Positions 31,598 through 44,464 of a DNA stretch of 64,000 bases are shown here, in pieces. Source of the DNA: Labyrinthula sp. Ha (lineage: Eukaryota; Sar; Bigyra; Labyrinthulida; Labyrinthulaceae); assembly GCA_015227615.1 (NCBI GenBank), contig JAALGZ010000009.1:1-64000 (forward strand), read 5' to 3'. The position numbers were made by a program, and so were the translations under genes. The first letter of the stretch is position 1, and every line of letters starts with the position of its first letter. The notes beneath the pieces are model-generated. The model was not told the DNA's origin, did no database searches, and saw only the letters and a list, made by a program, of their open reading frames with translations.

Positions 31598-34500
31598 ATG
31601 GTTTCTGCGGTAATGTCATTTTGCTCGCAGAATTTCTTTAGCAGTCCAAACTCTAAAGGTGAAACCTATGTATTGAACAACCCATAGCAAGGCTAGAAGG
31701 AGTAGAGTAAGAAGATATCGTTTAAAAGTGTCAGGAATATTACCTCATTAAGAAGTTCTGGATTTGAAGAATTTCTATTTGTAGTTTTCCTTGTCAGCAA
31801 AGTGAAACTGATTCAAAGTATATTCTAGAAGTCACGGGTAAACTCGAAGTAAAAAATTAGAATTTGATAACACATTGGGAAAATAGTGGGGATTATAAGA
31901 AATATGAAAAGTGTAGCATACACTCTAGCTCAATTATTATTATAATTCAACAATTATTTCCTCAAAGAGCTCCTCTTTTCTCACTCAGAAACTTTGGGCA
32001 ACTCCCTCACCCAAATTAATGTGAATATATGTTCGGTTTCACCAAATATTCAGTAAAGCTAATTAGAGCCCTAATTTACTTTTATTCTACGCCTTTTCCA
32101 TTAAGAAGTTGGAGATACATTTCTGATACATGAAATAGCGCTATCATTTTCCAAGGTTTCCCTGATTTAACTTTGTTAATGCAGAAAAGAAGCCACTAGT
32201 GCTCCAGGACAGACCTCAAGTTTTAAAATAAATTTTGCAAAATTAAATAACCTCATTCATAATAAAATCTCAACTTCTTACCCATTAAAAATATAAGAAA
32301 GTAACCTGGGGCTCATTTCAAATATAGCCGCGGTCAAAAAAGTCAATCTTGTTGACCAAGGTATTGTTGATAAAGCTAAGCTTTGGTAATTGATTAATAT
32401 GTAGATGAAAAACCAAATGATGTCTTAAATTTTTAATTCACAACAAAATTAAAGAAGGTTTATAATTTCTTTGTACTTATAATGATATGAAAATTTGGAG
32501 GCGGTATGCTACAGCAAATTTTCGCTATTTCGCTGCATAGTTTATCAAGGAAGAATGAAAAAAATGAGATATGCCCATCCATTTATTTATTGATTAGGCA
32601 TTAAAACTTATTCTTAAATAAAGTCGTAACACCAAGGTCATTTAAGCATGTGGGTTACATTAGGTAACGGGAGTCAGAACTAACATAATGAAAATTATAA
32701 GAAGTTTCTCATAACCAGAGGACACACCTAAGTAGGACTTAAAGATTTATGATTTTAGTTAAGTCTTAGGATAATCTCTTTTTCTTATCAAGTAAGATGA
32801 GCGTAACTGAACCCTCTTTTTTATCTTTACAGACAACAATATATGTAATATATCATGTAGAAAATATACACGTGGTTACTCTAAGACTTTGACGTTGCGA
32901 GCGCATATTGGATGGCATCGTTTAATGCACCCCCAACATATCAAAATTCTAAGTTTAATCAATTTGAATAATATCGTCGTACTGGATGCGAATTCGCTAA
33001 CACGCAAATACTATCGTTGGTGTCTCTTATTTTGAATAATCTGGAAACTAGATAAAGTGATCAGGCTTAAAGAGTTACCAAGATTCTTATAGTTATTATC
33101 TAATTCTGTATCTATAATTTGACATAAAATTCCATAAGGGTATTACTAGTCATTCTATTTTTCAGCGAGACTTGACTCGAAAAACATGTTTCACTGTAAC
33201 AAACAGTAAAGAAAACCTGCAACTCAGGTTCTAAGCATCTTAGTAGAAAAACATAGTTTGCGTTTATAGTTTGATTAATCTTAGCGTTAAAAGTATGAAT
33301 GACCTATCAACTTTAGTTTTTATGGCCTTTTATATTATCCAAGAAGAAACATTAAGATAAAATATTTAATAATAGTAGTATTAGTAAGTTAACCATGACA
33401 ACCCAGCTTTTTCTGGTTCTTATGAGGCTTCAGGTGCAAGACTGGATCATTTATTCTTGTTTTCTGCTAATTAGTTCCCTTAAAGTTCTTACTGCAACAA
33501 TGGATCGTCAGTAATTTGAATCAGACTTGAAACAATCGAAGCTACCCTTCATTAAAAGTGAAAAATTTTACTGGTGGTGACTGATTTTACTATATGCCGG
33601 TCCTTTGTAATTACTATCTTCCAAATAGAATTGGTGTAAGTTTTCTGTTGTTGTATAAATTAGAAAGTTTAGTATACAAATCCATATGGAAATATCAGTA
33701 TTTATTGTCTTCAGTCCTGCCAGGTTCTTTTATACAAGTGCAAGAACAAATAACACCTTCAGCACCTAAAATTAACTCTTAAGAGCCTAAATAAAAGGTT
33801 CAGTAACTGCTTATTTAGATTTAAATAATGATCCCCAATTATAAAATTTATGTTAGATTATGGTTTCAGCCGGCTCTACTGATTTTTGTTGCTAACAGGT
33901 ATAATGAATAAAATTAAATCACATGAAAGAACTCAAAGGATAATATGGGTGACGTTTCAAGACTCTATAAGTTTTATTCCTTGTATTAAAGCTTACATGA
34001 TTTTTGTAAAAAATAAAATTCAATTCACTTGGTAGACATCAACAGGTGGCAAAACTTGGCCCCAGAACTAATTTGGGATCAAGAATCGTCTTTAGCCCAA
34101 TTTAGAAAAGATGATTATAGTGTTCTTGCTCTTGAAATAAGAAACATTACTTGGTACAGCTAATCTTAAATATAATGAATATTTCAGATAAAACACTTAA
34201 GGCAAGAATGAAGAAATATGTTGGATGTGGTGAAGTAGTTATATTAATAGCCCAGAGTTTGAGTTTGGAGAAAAATAAGAACGAACAAAGTAGTTTTTAC
34301 AATTGCTGGGGAAATCAAAATTTTCATATAACTCTTTTTCAGTGGTAAATATATTGTGAAATGCTGAGTCAAACAATTCCTTACAAAAATCGTTCACGCT
34401 AGTTTTTTATCTGATAATTCAGTCTCTCACATGTGGCAGCGCCTCTTGTTTCCATGGCTTAATTCCCAAAAACTCTTCATAAAGAACGGTTTAGTTGATG

Positions 34501-34795
34501 CTAAATAAAACTAAGTGGAAAATACTGGAATTTAGTTCTCCTTAACTCTGGTTACGAAACATTTGGCGGAAAGTGGCCAAATTCATACCAACTTTAAGCA
34601 TTAAAGAAACTATACAATTAAACTAATTATAGATATAAAAGCTCATATAAAGTAAGCTTTGAGAAATTCGTAACTATTTTTAGTAATATACTTTTTTTTT
34701 GTTTTCCAAATACCTAGTATAGGTGGTAATAGTTTTGATACTGTACCTTGTGTAAGGATGAGGAAAATCTCTTGTTGAGGCATGAGTGTAACCAG
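31598..34795. other. Gene-poor region upstream of TYW1
   Basis: About 3.2 kb, AT-rich, with no convincing gene. Short minus-strand open stretches near 31611-31750 encode Leu-rich sequence but lack a start and are within chance expectation. The last 100 bp before TYW1 includes a T-run. Confidence 0.5.
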
Positions 34796-36976
34796 ATGCA
34801 ACAAACTCAATCTTTGATACGCTTCGCAATGGCTCTTTTAAAGATGAATCCACAAGAAGGTACAACGCTCATAATAGTTCTCTTGTTTACTGTGTTACTG
34901 TATTTGTTCTTTTCAGACAAAAGCTCCAAGATAAAGAAACCTAATGAGGAAGTCAAAAAAATATTGTTAGAAAAATCTATAGAAAAAATTAAGGGTCCTG
35001 ACGGAAGTTTCCCCGAAACTTCAAAGTTTAATAAGAGGCCAAAATATAAACACTGTAGAATCTTCTATTCTTCTTTAACAAGAAACTCCAAGCAAATGGC
35101 TCAAACAGCATATGTGTTTTTATCAGAAATAAATGAAAAGAACAAATTATTTCCAGCTATTGACGTTCAGGATATAGCAACTTACGACCAAGACAACCTG
35201 GAGTTGGAAGATTTTGCCATTTTCTTCATATCAACGTTTACAGGCGGCTCTCCTATTCCTAGTGCTCAAACTTTTTTTGGTTGGTTGAAAGATATGTCAC
35301 AGGATTTTCGGGTGGATAAAAACCGCTTCTTGAAGAACTTAAAGTATTTTGTTGTTGGTGTTGGAAGCAAAGACTATGGAGAAGATTTTTGCACAGCTGC
35401 TGAAGAGTTAGGAAAATTACTTTATTCTCTTGGTGGAAGAAACATTTTAAGTGGCAAGAATGTGTTAAAAATAGATGACCAAGTTGAAACAGCAACTCAA
35501 TTGGATATGGTTTTAAAATTAATGGAACAAAAAATAAGGGAAGCTAAATTCAACTCTGGCTTGAAAAAGGAAGAATATAAGAAACTAAAGAAAGTAAAAA
35601 AGAAAATTAATGTTGAAGAAAAAGAGTTAGAGATTGAAGATCTTATGAATGAGAAGTTTTTGCATATGGATGATGAAGCCACTTCAGAAGACTTGGAAGA
35701 AAAGAATGAAGGTTTCATCGGTGACCTTGAAGATCTTATTCTTGACTCAGATCAAAAAGGAGAAAAAAGAGCAATGGTTACAAATTTTCAAAGACAGTCT
35801 CTGAAGAAGGAAGGTTATAAGTTAATTGGAACACATTCTGCTGTGAAACTTTGCAGATGGACAAAGCATCAATTGAGGGGAAGGGGAGGATGTTATAAGC
35901 ATACTTTTTATAACATAACATCTTATCAGTGTATGGAGATGACTCCTTCATTAGCATGTGCTAATAAATGTGTCTTTTGTTGGAGACATCACAAAAATCC
36001 AGTGGGTACTTCGTGGAGATGGAAGATGGATCCTCCAGATGATATAATCAAGCAAAGTGTTGATCTTCATCAGAAGATGATTAAGATGATGAAAGGTGTT
36101 CCTGGAGTTAAAATGGACAGGTATGAAGAAGCGTTCAATGTTCGACATTGTGCTTTGTCTCTTGTTGGTGAACCAATTATGTATCCTCGAATCAATGAAC
36201 TGCTTAAAGAATTGCATGACAGACAAATTTCAACTTTTCTTGTTACAAACGCTCAGTTCCCAGAGGCAATTAAAAACCTAGATCCGGTAACCCAGCTCTA
36301 CGTTTCTATTGATGCAGGTAACAAGGAGGATTTAAAAGAGGTCGATCGACCTCTATTTAAAGATTTCTGGGAGAGATATGTTCAGTCTCTCAAGTATTTA
36401 AAAGCCAAGAAACAAAGAACTGTTTTTAGATTCACCTTAGTAAAAAAGATGAACCTGAAGGATACAGAAGATCTTAAACAAATGCAGGAATATATCGATC
36501 TAATCAAATTAGGCCAACCAGACCTAATAGAGATCAAAGCAGTTACCTACTGTGGAACCAGTGATGCCTCAACATTAACAATGGAAAATGTTCCATGGCA
36601 TAAAGAGGTAAAAGAGTTCGGAAGTCAACTCTGCAAACTTGCTGGGCTGGATGCTGAGTTGAAATCTGATGGAGTTGAGTACGGTTGTGCTTGTGAACAT
36701 GTGCACAGTTGCTGTATTTTACTTGCTCGGAAAGATAAGTTTCTTGTGGATGGAAAGTGGAATACGTGGATTAACTATCCAAAGTATCATGAACTTATTC
36801 AAACCTATTATCAAGATAAAACCAAACAGTTCTTAACAGAAGACTACCTTGCAGAAACTGCAGATTGGGCTCTATGGGATGCACCTGAAGATGGATTTGA
36901 TCCAAAGGAAACTCGTTTCAGAAGAGTTAGAAACCATCCTGGAAAAAATACACAAACTAATCTAAACTCGAAATAA
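34796..36976 (+). CDS. TYW1: tRNA wybutosine-synthesis protein TYW1 (flavodoxin-radical SAM)
   Basis: A 726-aa enzyme that builds the tricyclic imidazopurine (4-demethylwyosine) on G37 of tRNA-Phe, the second step of wybutosine synthesis. An N-terminal membrane span (about residues 23-41, TTLIIVLLFTVLLYLFF) is followed by a flavodoxin-like FMN domain (about 80-215; IFYSSLTRNSKQMA, STFTGGSP, GVGSKDYGEDF). A charged linker and the radical-SAM domain follow. The CxxxCxxC iron-sulfur motif is CANKCVFC at about residue 387, with the TYW1 signature CWRHHKNPVGTSWRWK after it. The conserved SLVGEPIMYP and the C-terminal WYW-domain CACEHVHSCCIL are present. The membrane anchor resembles that of animal and plant eukaryotic TYW1. 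The start at 34796 is the first ATG of the frame. The gene converges on the 133-aa gene with 32 bp between stops. Confidence 0.96.
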   Translation: MQQTQSLIRFAMALLKMNPQEGTTLIIVLLFTVLLYLFFSDKSSKIKKPNEEVKKILLEKSIEKIKGPDGSFPETSKFNKRPKYKHCRIFYSSLTRNSKQMAQTAYVFLSEINEKNKLFPAIDVQDIATYDQDNLELEDFAIFFISTFTGGSPIPSAQTFFGWLKDMSQDFRVDKNRFLKNLKYFVVGVGSKDYGEDFCTAAEELGKLLYSLGGRNILSGKNVLKIDDQVETATQLDMVLKLMEQKIREAKFNSGLKKEEYKKLKKVKKKINVEEKELEIEDLMNEKFLHMDDEATSEDLEEKNEGFIGDLEDLILDSDQKGEKRAMVTNFQRQSLKKEGYKLIGTHSAVKLCRWTKHQLRGRGGCYKHTFYNITSYQCMEMTPSLACANKCVFCWRHHKNPVGTSWRWKMDPPDDIIKQSVDLHQKMIKMMKGVPGVKMDRYEEAFNVRHCALSLVGEPIMYPRINELLKELHDRQISTFLVTNAQFPEAIKNLDPVTQLYVSIDAGNKEDLKEVDRPLFKDFWERYVQSLKYLKAKKQRTVFRFTLVKKMNLKDTEDLKQMQEYIDLIKLGQPDLIEIKAVTYCGTSDASTLTMENVPWHKEVKEFGSQLCKLAGLDAELKSDGVEYGCACEHVHSCCILLARKDKFLVDGKWNTWINYPKYHELIQTYYQDKTKQFLTEDYLAETADWALWDAPEDGFDPKETRFRRVRNHPGKNTQTNLNSK

Positions 36977-37008
36977 AAGTTTGGTTACTTTGGCCTTTGA
37001 ATGAATAT

Positions 37009-37410
37009 TCAAGGGCTAACAATATCCTTGGCAAAAAAATATACAGAAGAAACATAAATGGGGAAAAAGCAGAGACAACCCCCAACTACACAATACAGAA
37101 TAAATTTATAATCTCTCTTTTCTTCCTCAAGTTCAATATCCAAGATCTTATCAAGTTTTTGTTCATTGTACTCAAGTTCTTTGACAGAGTTGAACCTCCG
37201 CTTTGCCTCATATTGGTCGATCTCTTTTGCCTTGTTTGTACGAAGGGTTTTTCGGAGTCTCCGAATAAAGGTAGGCCGAAGATTTCTTTCTTCATCATCT
37301 GAGGGTTCTTCAACTTTTTCTTCTTCAAACTCGTTTAACTCAGGAATATTCACCAACTTCATTGTCTTCCGAACTCCAGTTTCATCTTCAACAGAAACCG
37401 TGACGGTCAT
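37009..37410 (-). CDS. Small single-span membrane protein, unknown
   Basis: A 133-aa protein not assigned to a family. The first 95 residues are strongly charged: an acidic patch (ELNEFEEEKVEEPSDDEE, about 25-42) precedes basic stretches (RRLRKTLRTNKAK). One hydrophobic span follows near the C-terminus (about 103-127, FILYCVVGGCLCFFPIYVSS), with a short tail FAKDIVSP. This is the layout of a tail-anchored protein, probably facing the cytosol. It converges on TYW1. Its start lies 235 bp from the start of the next, divergent membrane-protein gene, so those two may share a promoter region. Confidence 0.65.
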   Translation of the reverse strand: MTVTVSVEDETGVRKTMKLVNIPELNEFEEEKVEEPSDDEERNLRPTFIRRLRKTLRTNKAKEIDQYEAKRRFNSVKELEYNEQKLDKILDIELEEEKRDYKFILYCVVGGCLCFFPIYVSSVYFFAKDIVSP

Positions 37411-37645
37411 TCTGATCTTAATAAAAACAAGTACTCTGCTGAAAGTAACTAGAAAAGTGCCTTTTCAAGAGAGTTTTTACTATCAGAGGTATAGTGGTGA
37501 CTTGGTTATTGTTCTTTATCTAAGTTGTTTTCTTGCAGCAGTTTGGAGCCGATTAAAATATTGCTCCTTTGTTTATTGCGTTAAAAATTAGCCGTTGGTT
37601 TCCCAAAGATATTCATTAGAATAAGAAAATCGCGAGGAGATTAAC

Positions 37646-38227
37646 ATGACGTCATACAACGAAGCTTTTGAAAGTTACGAACTGGTTTTAAATTCATTCG
37701 TGGAGGCCAAGTGGCTGGATGACGAGCAACAAAAGATTTATGTTCTATATGAGGTACTAAGAGCGTACTTGGTGATCTTTATGACAATGGTAGGGTTTAT
37801 GAAGTTCGCTGGTTTTTTGAGACATGAAAACTCACGCTTAGTTGGTTTTCTAGAGCTGATTTCGGGTGCTCTCTTTCTGCCTTCTTGGAAGGCGGTAAGA
37901 GTTATTTTCAGGGTATCAGAAAATGAGGGTGCGAACGACTACCTGAATAATGATGAGTATGGAGAGAAATTAATCTTAGTGGGCTGTTACTTGATTATGA
38001 CAGCGTTAGGTATTGTGACAGGGGATCCAAAAAAGATTTACTCACCAGTTTGTTGGGTCCATGCCATTCTCTGCTGTCTCTTGGGAACCTGGTTTGGGTT
38101 GATTTATGATAGACCTGTAGTTGACATTGGAGAAGCTGAAGTGCCTTTGGTGGCTGTGCTTTTACTATTTATGGTACAAGGTCATATATTTGCTAGGTTG
38201 ATGCCCCATTCTTCGTCACAAAAGTAA
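37646..38227 (+). CDS. Multi-span membrane protein, unknown
   Basis: A 193-aa protein without a recognised family. A charged N-terminus of about 30 residues is followed by four or five hydrophobic segments (about 34-58, 64-78, 108-124, 133-151 and 164-184). Between the second and third lies a hydrophilic loop with ENEGANDYLNNDEYGEK. A conserved-looking WKAVR and a Gly-rich end to one span (LLGTWFGLIYD) are visible. It is transcribed divergently from the 133-aa gene. Organelle or plasma-membrane location cannot be told. Confidence 0.65.
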   Translation: MTSYNEAFESYELVLNSFVEAKWLDDEQQKIYVLYEVLRAYLVIFMTMVGFMKFAGFLRHENSRLVGFLELISGALFLPSWKAVRVIFRVSENEGANDYLNNDEYGEKLILVGCYLIMTALGIVTGDPKKIYSPVCWVHAILCCLLGTWFGLIYDRPVVDIGEAEVPLVAVLLLFMVQGHIFARLMPHSSSQK

Positions 38228-39645
38228 AGGTTAAGTGAATCCAGAATCTTTAATGTGGAGTATGTGCCTTAGTTGGAAGCAGCGCCGTCACATAACTTGT
38301 AAACCATAATTTAAATGGTTTCCTATACAAAAATCCATAACTGTCCTAGATATCTATCCTTGGGCGGAGGTACCTACCAAAGCCTATGGAAGTTTTGAGA
38401 CGATGTCCTTGCTAGGGAACCTGCCCTTTTCGTACTTTGGCCCCCAACTATTGCCAACCTTTGAGTTCTATATTTGTCGGGCTCTACCACTATTTAAAGA
38501 AGATAGTAAAGTGAAGGATCTGAATGCTAACAGTCGATTAACGTGTCAACTGTGAACAGAACAGTGAAATTAGGGCTCCATTTGATGTAGCAAAGGATTT
38601 GAACATTATAGCTTACTGTTTATTGAAGATACTTGGTTATTTCTCAACAGTTTCAACCCTGTAACTTACCGCACCCGAGCCAATGGATAAGTTTGATTAA
38701 TTGGGCTTGATAGAGCACTGCCAACTTAAATCTAACAATAGCTAAGGGCACTCAACAACTCTGAAAGCATATTTAAGGTTCGTTCCAGACATCTAGTCAA
38801 CAATCTTTTTAGTAGAAAGGTTTCCTCTCTAACAACATAGGTATACTTAGAATATAATCATTGAAGAGCTGTTAGATGTGAATTACTGAAGAAATGAAGA
38901 GTTGATTAGTGTTGTTTTTTTCGGAAATATAGAAAGACGCATTAATGGCAGGTGCTTCATTACACTCTGCATATATCAAAATAGCACCTTCATCAGAGGT
39001 ATAGGAGTTTAGAGAACTATTTCATAAGGGATAGGATTAATGCACCACTGGAACAAGAGAATTTGAAACCTGTACAAGTAGCTCTGTCACTGCAAGTTTA
39101 TCTGCTATGTGCATTTCATTAAGTGGAGTCTTCATCGTATATTATTTTTTAAGACAATTTAACTTGAACAAATATCTTTGAAGGAACACCGGGTGCACAA
39201 ACGCTCTCAAAGTGACTTAATATGTATGATGAAGAATGGGGCGTGGCAATATATCCTCGTAGACCGCGTAAATTATCAAACTGTTACAATTTACGATGAT
39301 AGAAAAGCTAAATCTTAACTGTGTTTTTAGTGTTGAAAGATATAAACAAGAGAGAATGTTTTAGCTTAGGGATTTATCAAGATATCTCTCTCACCCAGAA
39401 ACCAGGCTTGAAGGTCTTTGCAGTCTCTAAAGCACCGAAGCCAGTACCTAGAAAATATTATTAATATATGAATCCTCTATGGTAACTATTGTAAAGTGTG
39501 GAGAAAAAGGTCTGTATTTTTTTATTTTATTTTTATTTTATAGGTTCATTCCCCTTGACTGAACAATACATATCCCGTTGGCTACTTAAACCAAAAACTG
39601 TGATACTAAAAAAGGTCTAAGTAGCATGAATGCACAACAGTAACT
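38228..39645. other. Intergenic, unique flank of the inverted repeat
   Basis: About 1.4 kb with no coding signal. Its sequence is not repeated beyond the right end of the inverted repeat, so the repeat stops at 39646. Confidence 0.55.
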
Positions 39646-40104
39646 GAAAGGTTCAGCTAATGCCACAACATTTTTTTTTTGGTAGGATAAATATTGGATA
39701 TTTCTGCTTCATACACTCAACACTCTGAATTTGGTTGTGCTTAAGCAGATCCTTTATCAAGTGCGAAATCAAGCTTTATATATTGAGCAGCTCTTAGAAA
39801 AAGGGTCAGTAGAATAAGTAGAAACAAAATTGTTTCAACATTTGAAATAGCGTACTATATTTGTATATGACTCAGGAATGATCATTGTATACTAAGTCTT
39901 ACGGAGAGCAACAAGCAATCAAGCTAGTGCATGATTATCATTTCCATTGCGTGTTCTCAACCTATAATATCTGTAGTAAGTAAACTAGCTTAATCAGCAA
40001 TATTAATGTCAAGGGTGATAGCTTATACTTAGCCCCCTACTAGATTTTGCGGTTTTTGAACAAGAAACTTTCTTTAATAACACTGAGATCTCAATAAAAA
40101 CCTA

Positions 40105-40309
40105 TGTTGAATATGAATGAGATATTATTTTTTAGTTATTAAAGTCTGCTTGGTACTACTTACTTTGTACTAGTTGTGCTACTTTAGTCTTTGGAACTTC
40201 GTTACCTTGTAGCACAACCAACTACCCTCATACGTCATATCAGAAAAACCAAACTACCTTCACTTTGTATACTCACAAAACCAGCTTCCTAGCTTGTACA
40301 ACTTTAACA
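40105..40309 (-). repeat. 3' LTR of copia copy 2
   Basis: A 205-bp repeat of 44465-44669, TGTTGA...TTAACA on the plus strand. It is the closest match to the solo LTR at 55512-55716 over almost its whole length. Confidence 0.93.
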
Positions 40310-43300
40310 CAATACAAATTTTTCTTGTTCTTTACTCTTTCTTGTTCTCATCCTTTTCTTCTTCCATTCTTGTATCATACAACCATCTGTCACGATTTTT
40401 AGTGAACCAGTGCTTAGCAACTGGTTTAGTAAAAGCATCTGCATCATTAAACTCCTTTCTAACATGCTCCACCTTCCATTTTTCTTTTTGAATAATATTT
40501 TTACAGAAAAAATATTCGATCTCCATTTGCTTGATTCCAGAATACGACTGCTTAATTCCCAACTTGTTTACAGCACCCTTATTGTCAGTTTTTAATATTA
40601 CCTATTTTAATTCAATATCCATAAACCTTAAGTTAATTTGTAGCCATTTTAACTCTTTCACTGTCAAACTGCAGGCCATTATTTCAGCTTCAGTGGAACT
40701 GGTTGCTATACACTTCTGTTTTTTCGTTTTATATAATAACGTCAATTCGTTCACTTTTATTATGTACCCGGTCATAGAAAACCTCCCACTTAGTGACGCG
40801 TGTGACGCGTCACTATAAGCAACAGCCTTGAAGTCTTTTACATCTTTCTTGTATCTTAACCCTAAAGAGTAGGTATTTAATAAATATGCGATAACTTTCT
40901 TTCCAGCTTTCAAGTGCGCTACTGTAGGTTTGTTACTGCATTGCGCCAACATGTTCGTTTGAAAAGATATGTCGGGTCTACAGGCCCGACATGTATAAGT
41001 AATGGATCCAACTAACGACTGGTACTTCTTCTTCATATCCAGGAACTTGCTGTTGTCATTCTTGTCAATATAGTGGTTCACAATATGTGGGATGCTTTGT
41101 AATTCACTTTCACTTATTTCAAACGTTTCTGCTAATTTTTTTATATAACCTTCAGCTGTAAGATATATCCACTCCTTGTCCTCACAAATCTCGAATCCCA
41201 CATAATTATTAATTCTCATAGTGTTTTTTACATCATATACTTCTTTTAGTTTTCTTAAACTCCATTCCAGATTTTCATATTTTGAAGCTGCAAATAACAT
41301 GTCGTCTACATATAATAATCCAAGAATATTTTTCTCCTTGTTATAAAATATAGTGTTTTCTTTGATATTTACTGTAAACTTTAGCTGTATTAGGGTCTTA
41401 GTGATCTCTTTACACCAATACAGCGGAGCTTCTTTTAATCCATATATCGCCTTCTCTGATTTCCATATCATATCTGGATACATTGCCCTAAGTTTAGGTG
41501 GAAGTTGATAAAAATATTCTCTGTCAAGCTTTGCATTTAAGAATGCATTGCCTATGTCGATTTGCATCCACTTCATATTCTTGCTGGAAATAACAAACAA
41601 AAACAATCTTATCAACTCCAATCTGGCTGTCGGTGAGTAAAACTTCAAGTATTCTTCTTGGAGATCTCCTCTTGCAACGAATCTACATTTACAGATATCC
41701 TGGTTCGTAATATTGCCTTTTTTCTTCGTATAGAGTTCCATGATCGGAATTACTACTTCTTCTTTTATTTGCGCTTTATTGATCATCTGCATTTCTCCAA
41801 TAGTAATAAGTTTATTTAACTCTTTTTCATATGCTGTATACCACTTCTCTGCCATAGGCTTTGTTTTTATCTGGAAATACGTTTTTGGTATGGTTTTATC
41901 CTTGTTTATAGCTGATGCTGCATAGTCCATTAGATTATGATGCTGAAAAATAAAGTCCAAGTCTTCATAGAGATATAAAATTCACTCTTAGCCACATCAC
42001 AATAAGTAAGCCTCTCTGGTGCCTTGATCTTTCTGCTGGATCTTCTTATATATTCTTGTTTAGGCAGTAACTGTGTTTTTCTTTCATCCTTTTCTTGTTC
42101 TTTTTCTTGAGCTGTATTTCCTTTTTCCGGTTCTGTGTTTACTTGAATAGTTTCACAGTTTTCTGGTACATAAGGGACTTTTGGTAAAGTTTGTATTTCA
42201 GTTTCCTGTTTTTGTTCTTCAGTTCTTCTTGACACCTTAAATTTTCTTGTTTTGATTAGTTCTCTTTTATTTTTCGAAAGTAGTAAAGCTTCTCCAGTAA
42301 CATAATTTTATCCTAGAAAATAAGCTTCATCACCACGTTGTTCCACTTTTTTTATACTTTTCTAAATATATCACCATGCATCCAAATACTATAAGCTTCT
42401 TTTCATCTGGCTTCTTTTTAAATACCTTTTCATAAGCAGTTATTGTTTTCAATCCTTTAGTTGCTCTGTTCGTCAAAAATACTGTGTAATACGCTGCAAA
42501 ATCCCAGTACATCGAGCTGTTTAAATTAGTAGCGTTTAGAATAAGTCTCATTTTTCGTAGAATATATTGATTACTTCTTTCTGCTAATCCATTGTGTTCA
42601 GGTACCCAGAGGTGGATACCGAAAAATATATACCATGTTCTTCATAATAATTAATAATTTCTATATTATATATTTCTCTTCCTTGGTCTGAATGAATTCG
42701 TTTTATTTTTATATCAGTAGCAACTTGAAACAATCGAAAAACTTTATAAGTTCAGTTGTTATTTCACTCTTCTTTTTGTAACAAAATATAAAACGGTATT
42801 TACTGCTAATATCTGTGGCTAAAATAAAGCCAGAGTTGCCTGCACGACTAGTTGTTAAAACGTCAACTGAATCCAATACGAAAAATTCACCATCTTGTCC
42901 TTTGAAACCCACTGCATCTTTTCTTTTGATTATACTCTTTTTAATGTTATTATCTTCACAGACTTTTCATACAAAATTCTTTAGTTCTTCTTGATTCGCC
43001 TCGTAACCATAGTAATTTAAAGTGAGTTTGAAAGCCTCTATACTTTGGTGTTAAAATTTATTATGAAGAAATTCTACTTTGCTTGTATTTGATTTAGTAA
43101 TTCCAACTAGAGTTCCTGTTTTTATACTTAAATCTTCAGTATTTTTGTCTTCATTAGTCTTATACTTGATTTTAAATAAATTATTAATATCTTTGTCTGC
43201 TTTATAAAGAGTAACTGAATTTTTCATAATCGTAACTGTATCTCTTTCTGCCATGATTGATATCCCTTTTGACATAAGTACAGCCATTGATTCTAAAAAA

Positions 43301-44448
43301 CTTGTAAATCTTCAAAGATATAGACATCATACAACTTTATCTTGGTATCATTATCTAGAATGGCCTCAAATACTCCTTTCTTCATAGATGTATATATTTT
43401 ACCTCCTGCTGCTCCAACTAGCTTTGATGTTTCCAGATTTACTATATTTTTTAGAAACTGTTTGTGTTTTATTCCACAGCAATGATAATTAGCTCCTGAA
43501 TCAATTATTAAACTCTTTTCATTCTCTTGACTTTTCATGTTGTAAATATTAAAATCAGCTTTAAACATTCCAATAAATGCATTAACAAAAGTATTAGTCT
43601 GTTTCTTGTTATCATTTTCTTTCTTATTTCTATCGTTGCGAATACATCTGTAACTTGAATGTCCCTGTTTTTTGCAAATGGTGCAATACCACGGATTAGG
43701 ACAATTAATTTTGAAATGACCTTTTTGATTACATTTATAACAAAGAAGCGCTGATCTCTCTCTGTGGACATTGGATTTCTTAATGAACTCTTCATGCTGT
43801 TTCTCTGCAATTTCAAACATTTTTGTGTAGAATTCTCCGTAACTAATTTTCTTCTCTGGCATTACATTCGTATATACTTGGATCTCTTTTTGAAGTAATG
43901 ATACTGCTAAGTTGTTTGGAGCTATTGAAAAAAGCTTATGGATTGCCTTCTCATCTGATAATGTTCCACCTAGCATCATCATATCTCGATATGACAGGTT
44001 GAAGTTCTAGAGTTTTTCTAAAAAATATCTTTCCTCTGGATTTGACAAACTATCCTCTAACTTCAAAATCCTCTCAGCCTTGTTTCCTATGCAGTATTTT
44101 TCAATGATATTGAAGACTTCACTTGGTTCCCTTATCCCGTGGATAAGGTAGTGCAAGCTAATGTCCAAATACTTTCTGATGATTGTGAGTACCTTGGCCT
44201 TTTTCTCCTTGGTATTCGTCTCGGTTGTTGATGCTGTTTCAGATTCTGGGTTATTATTATCTTGCTTGGTTAATACACTCTCTAGTCCTTTACTTTCAAT
44301 CAATATGATTATGAATTCTTTCCACTGTATAAAGTGGTTCTTGCTTGATACGATTAAACTTCCTATATCCTTGTCTTGAGTCATGGTTATTCTTTACTTG
44401 GATCCTGGTTCTTGGGAACTTCAATAGTTAAAACGCTTTTGGTATTTT

Positions 44449-44464
44449 GTTTCGGCTGTTAACC
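44449..44464 (-). other. Primer-binding site, tRNA-Asn(GUU) anticodon-arm type (copy 2)
   Basis: The same 16 bases as in copy 1 (GTTTCGGCTGTTAACC on the plus strand), directly inside the 5' LTR. Conservation in two otherwise diverged elements supports a real primer site. Confidence 0.75.

Noticed and set aside
31611-31750. Leu-rich, membrane-span-like minus-strand frame upstream of the EAF6-like gene
   Set aside because: About 44 open codons without a start are within chance for six frames; no consistent exon chain could be built.
37166-37591. 141-aa plus-strand frame
   Set aside because: Opposite-strand shadow of the 133-aa membrane-protein gene, with Ser/Phe-rich composition.
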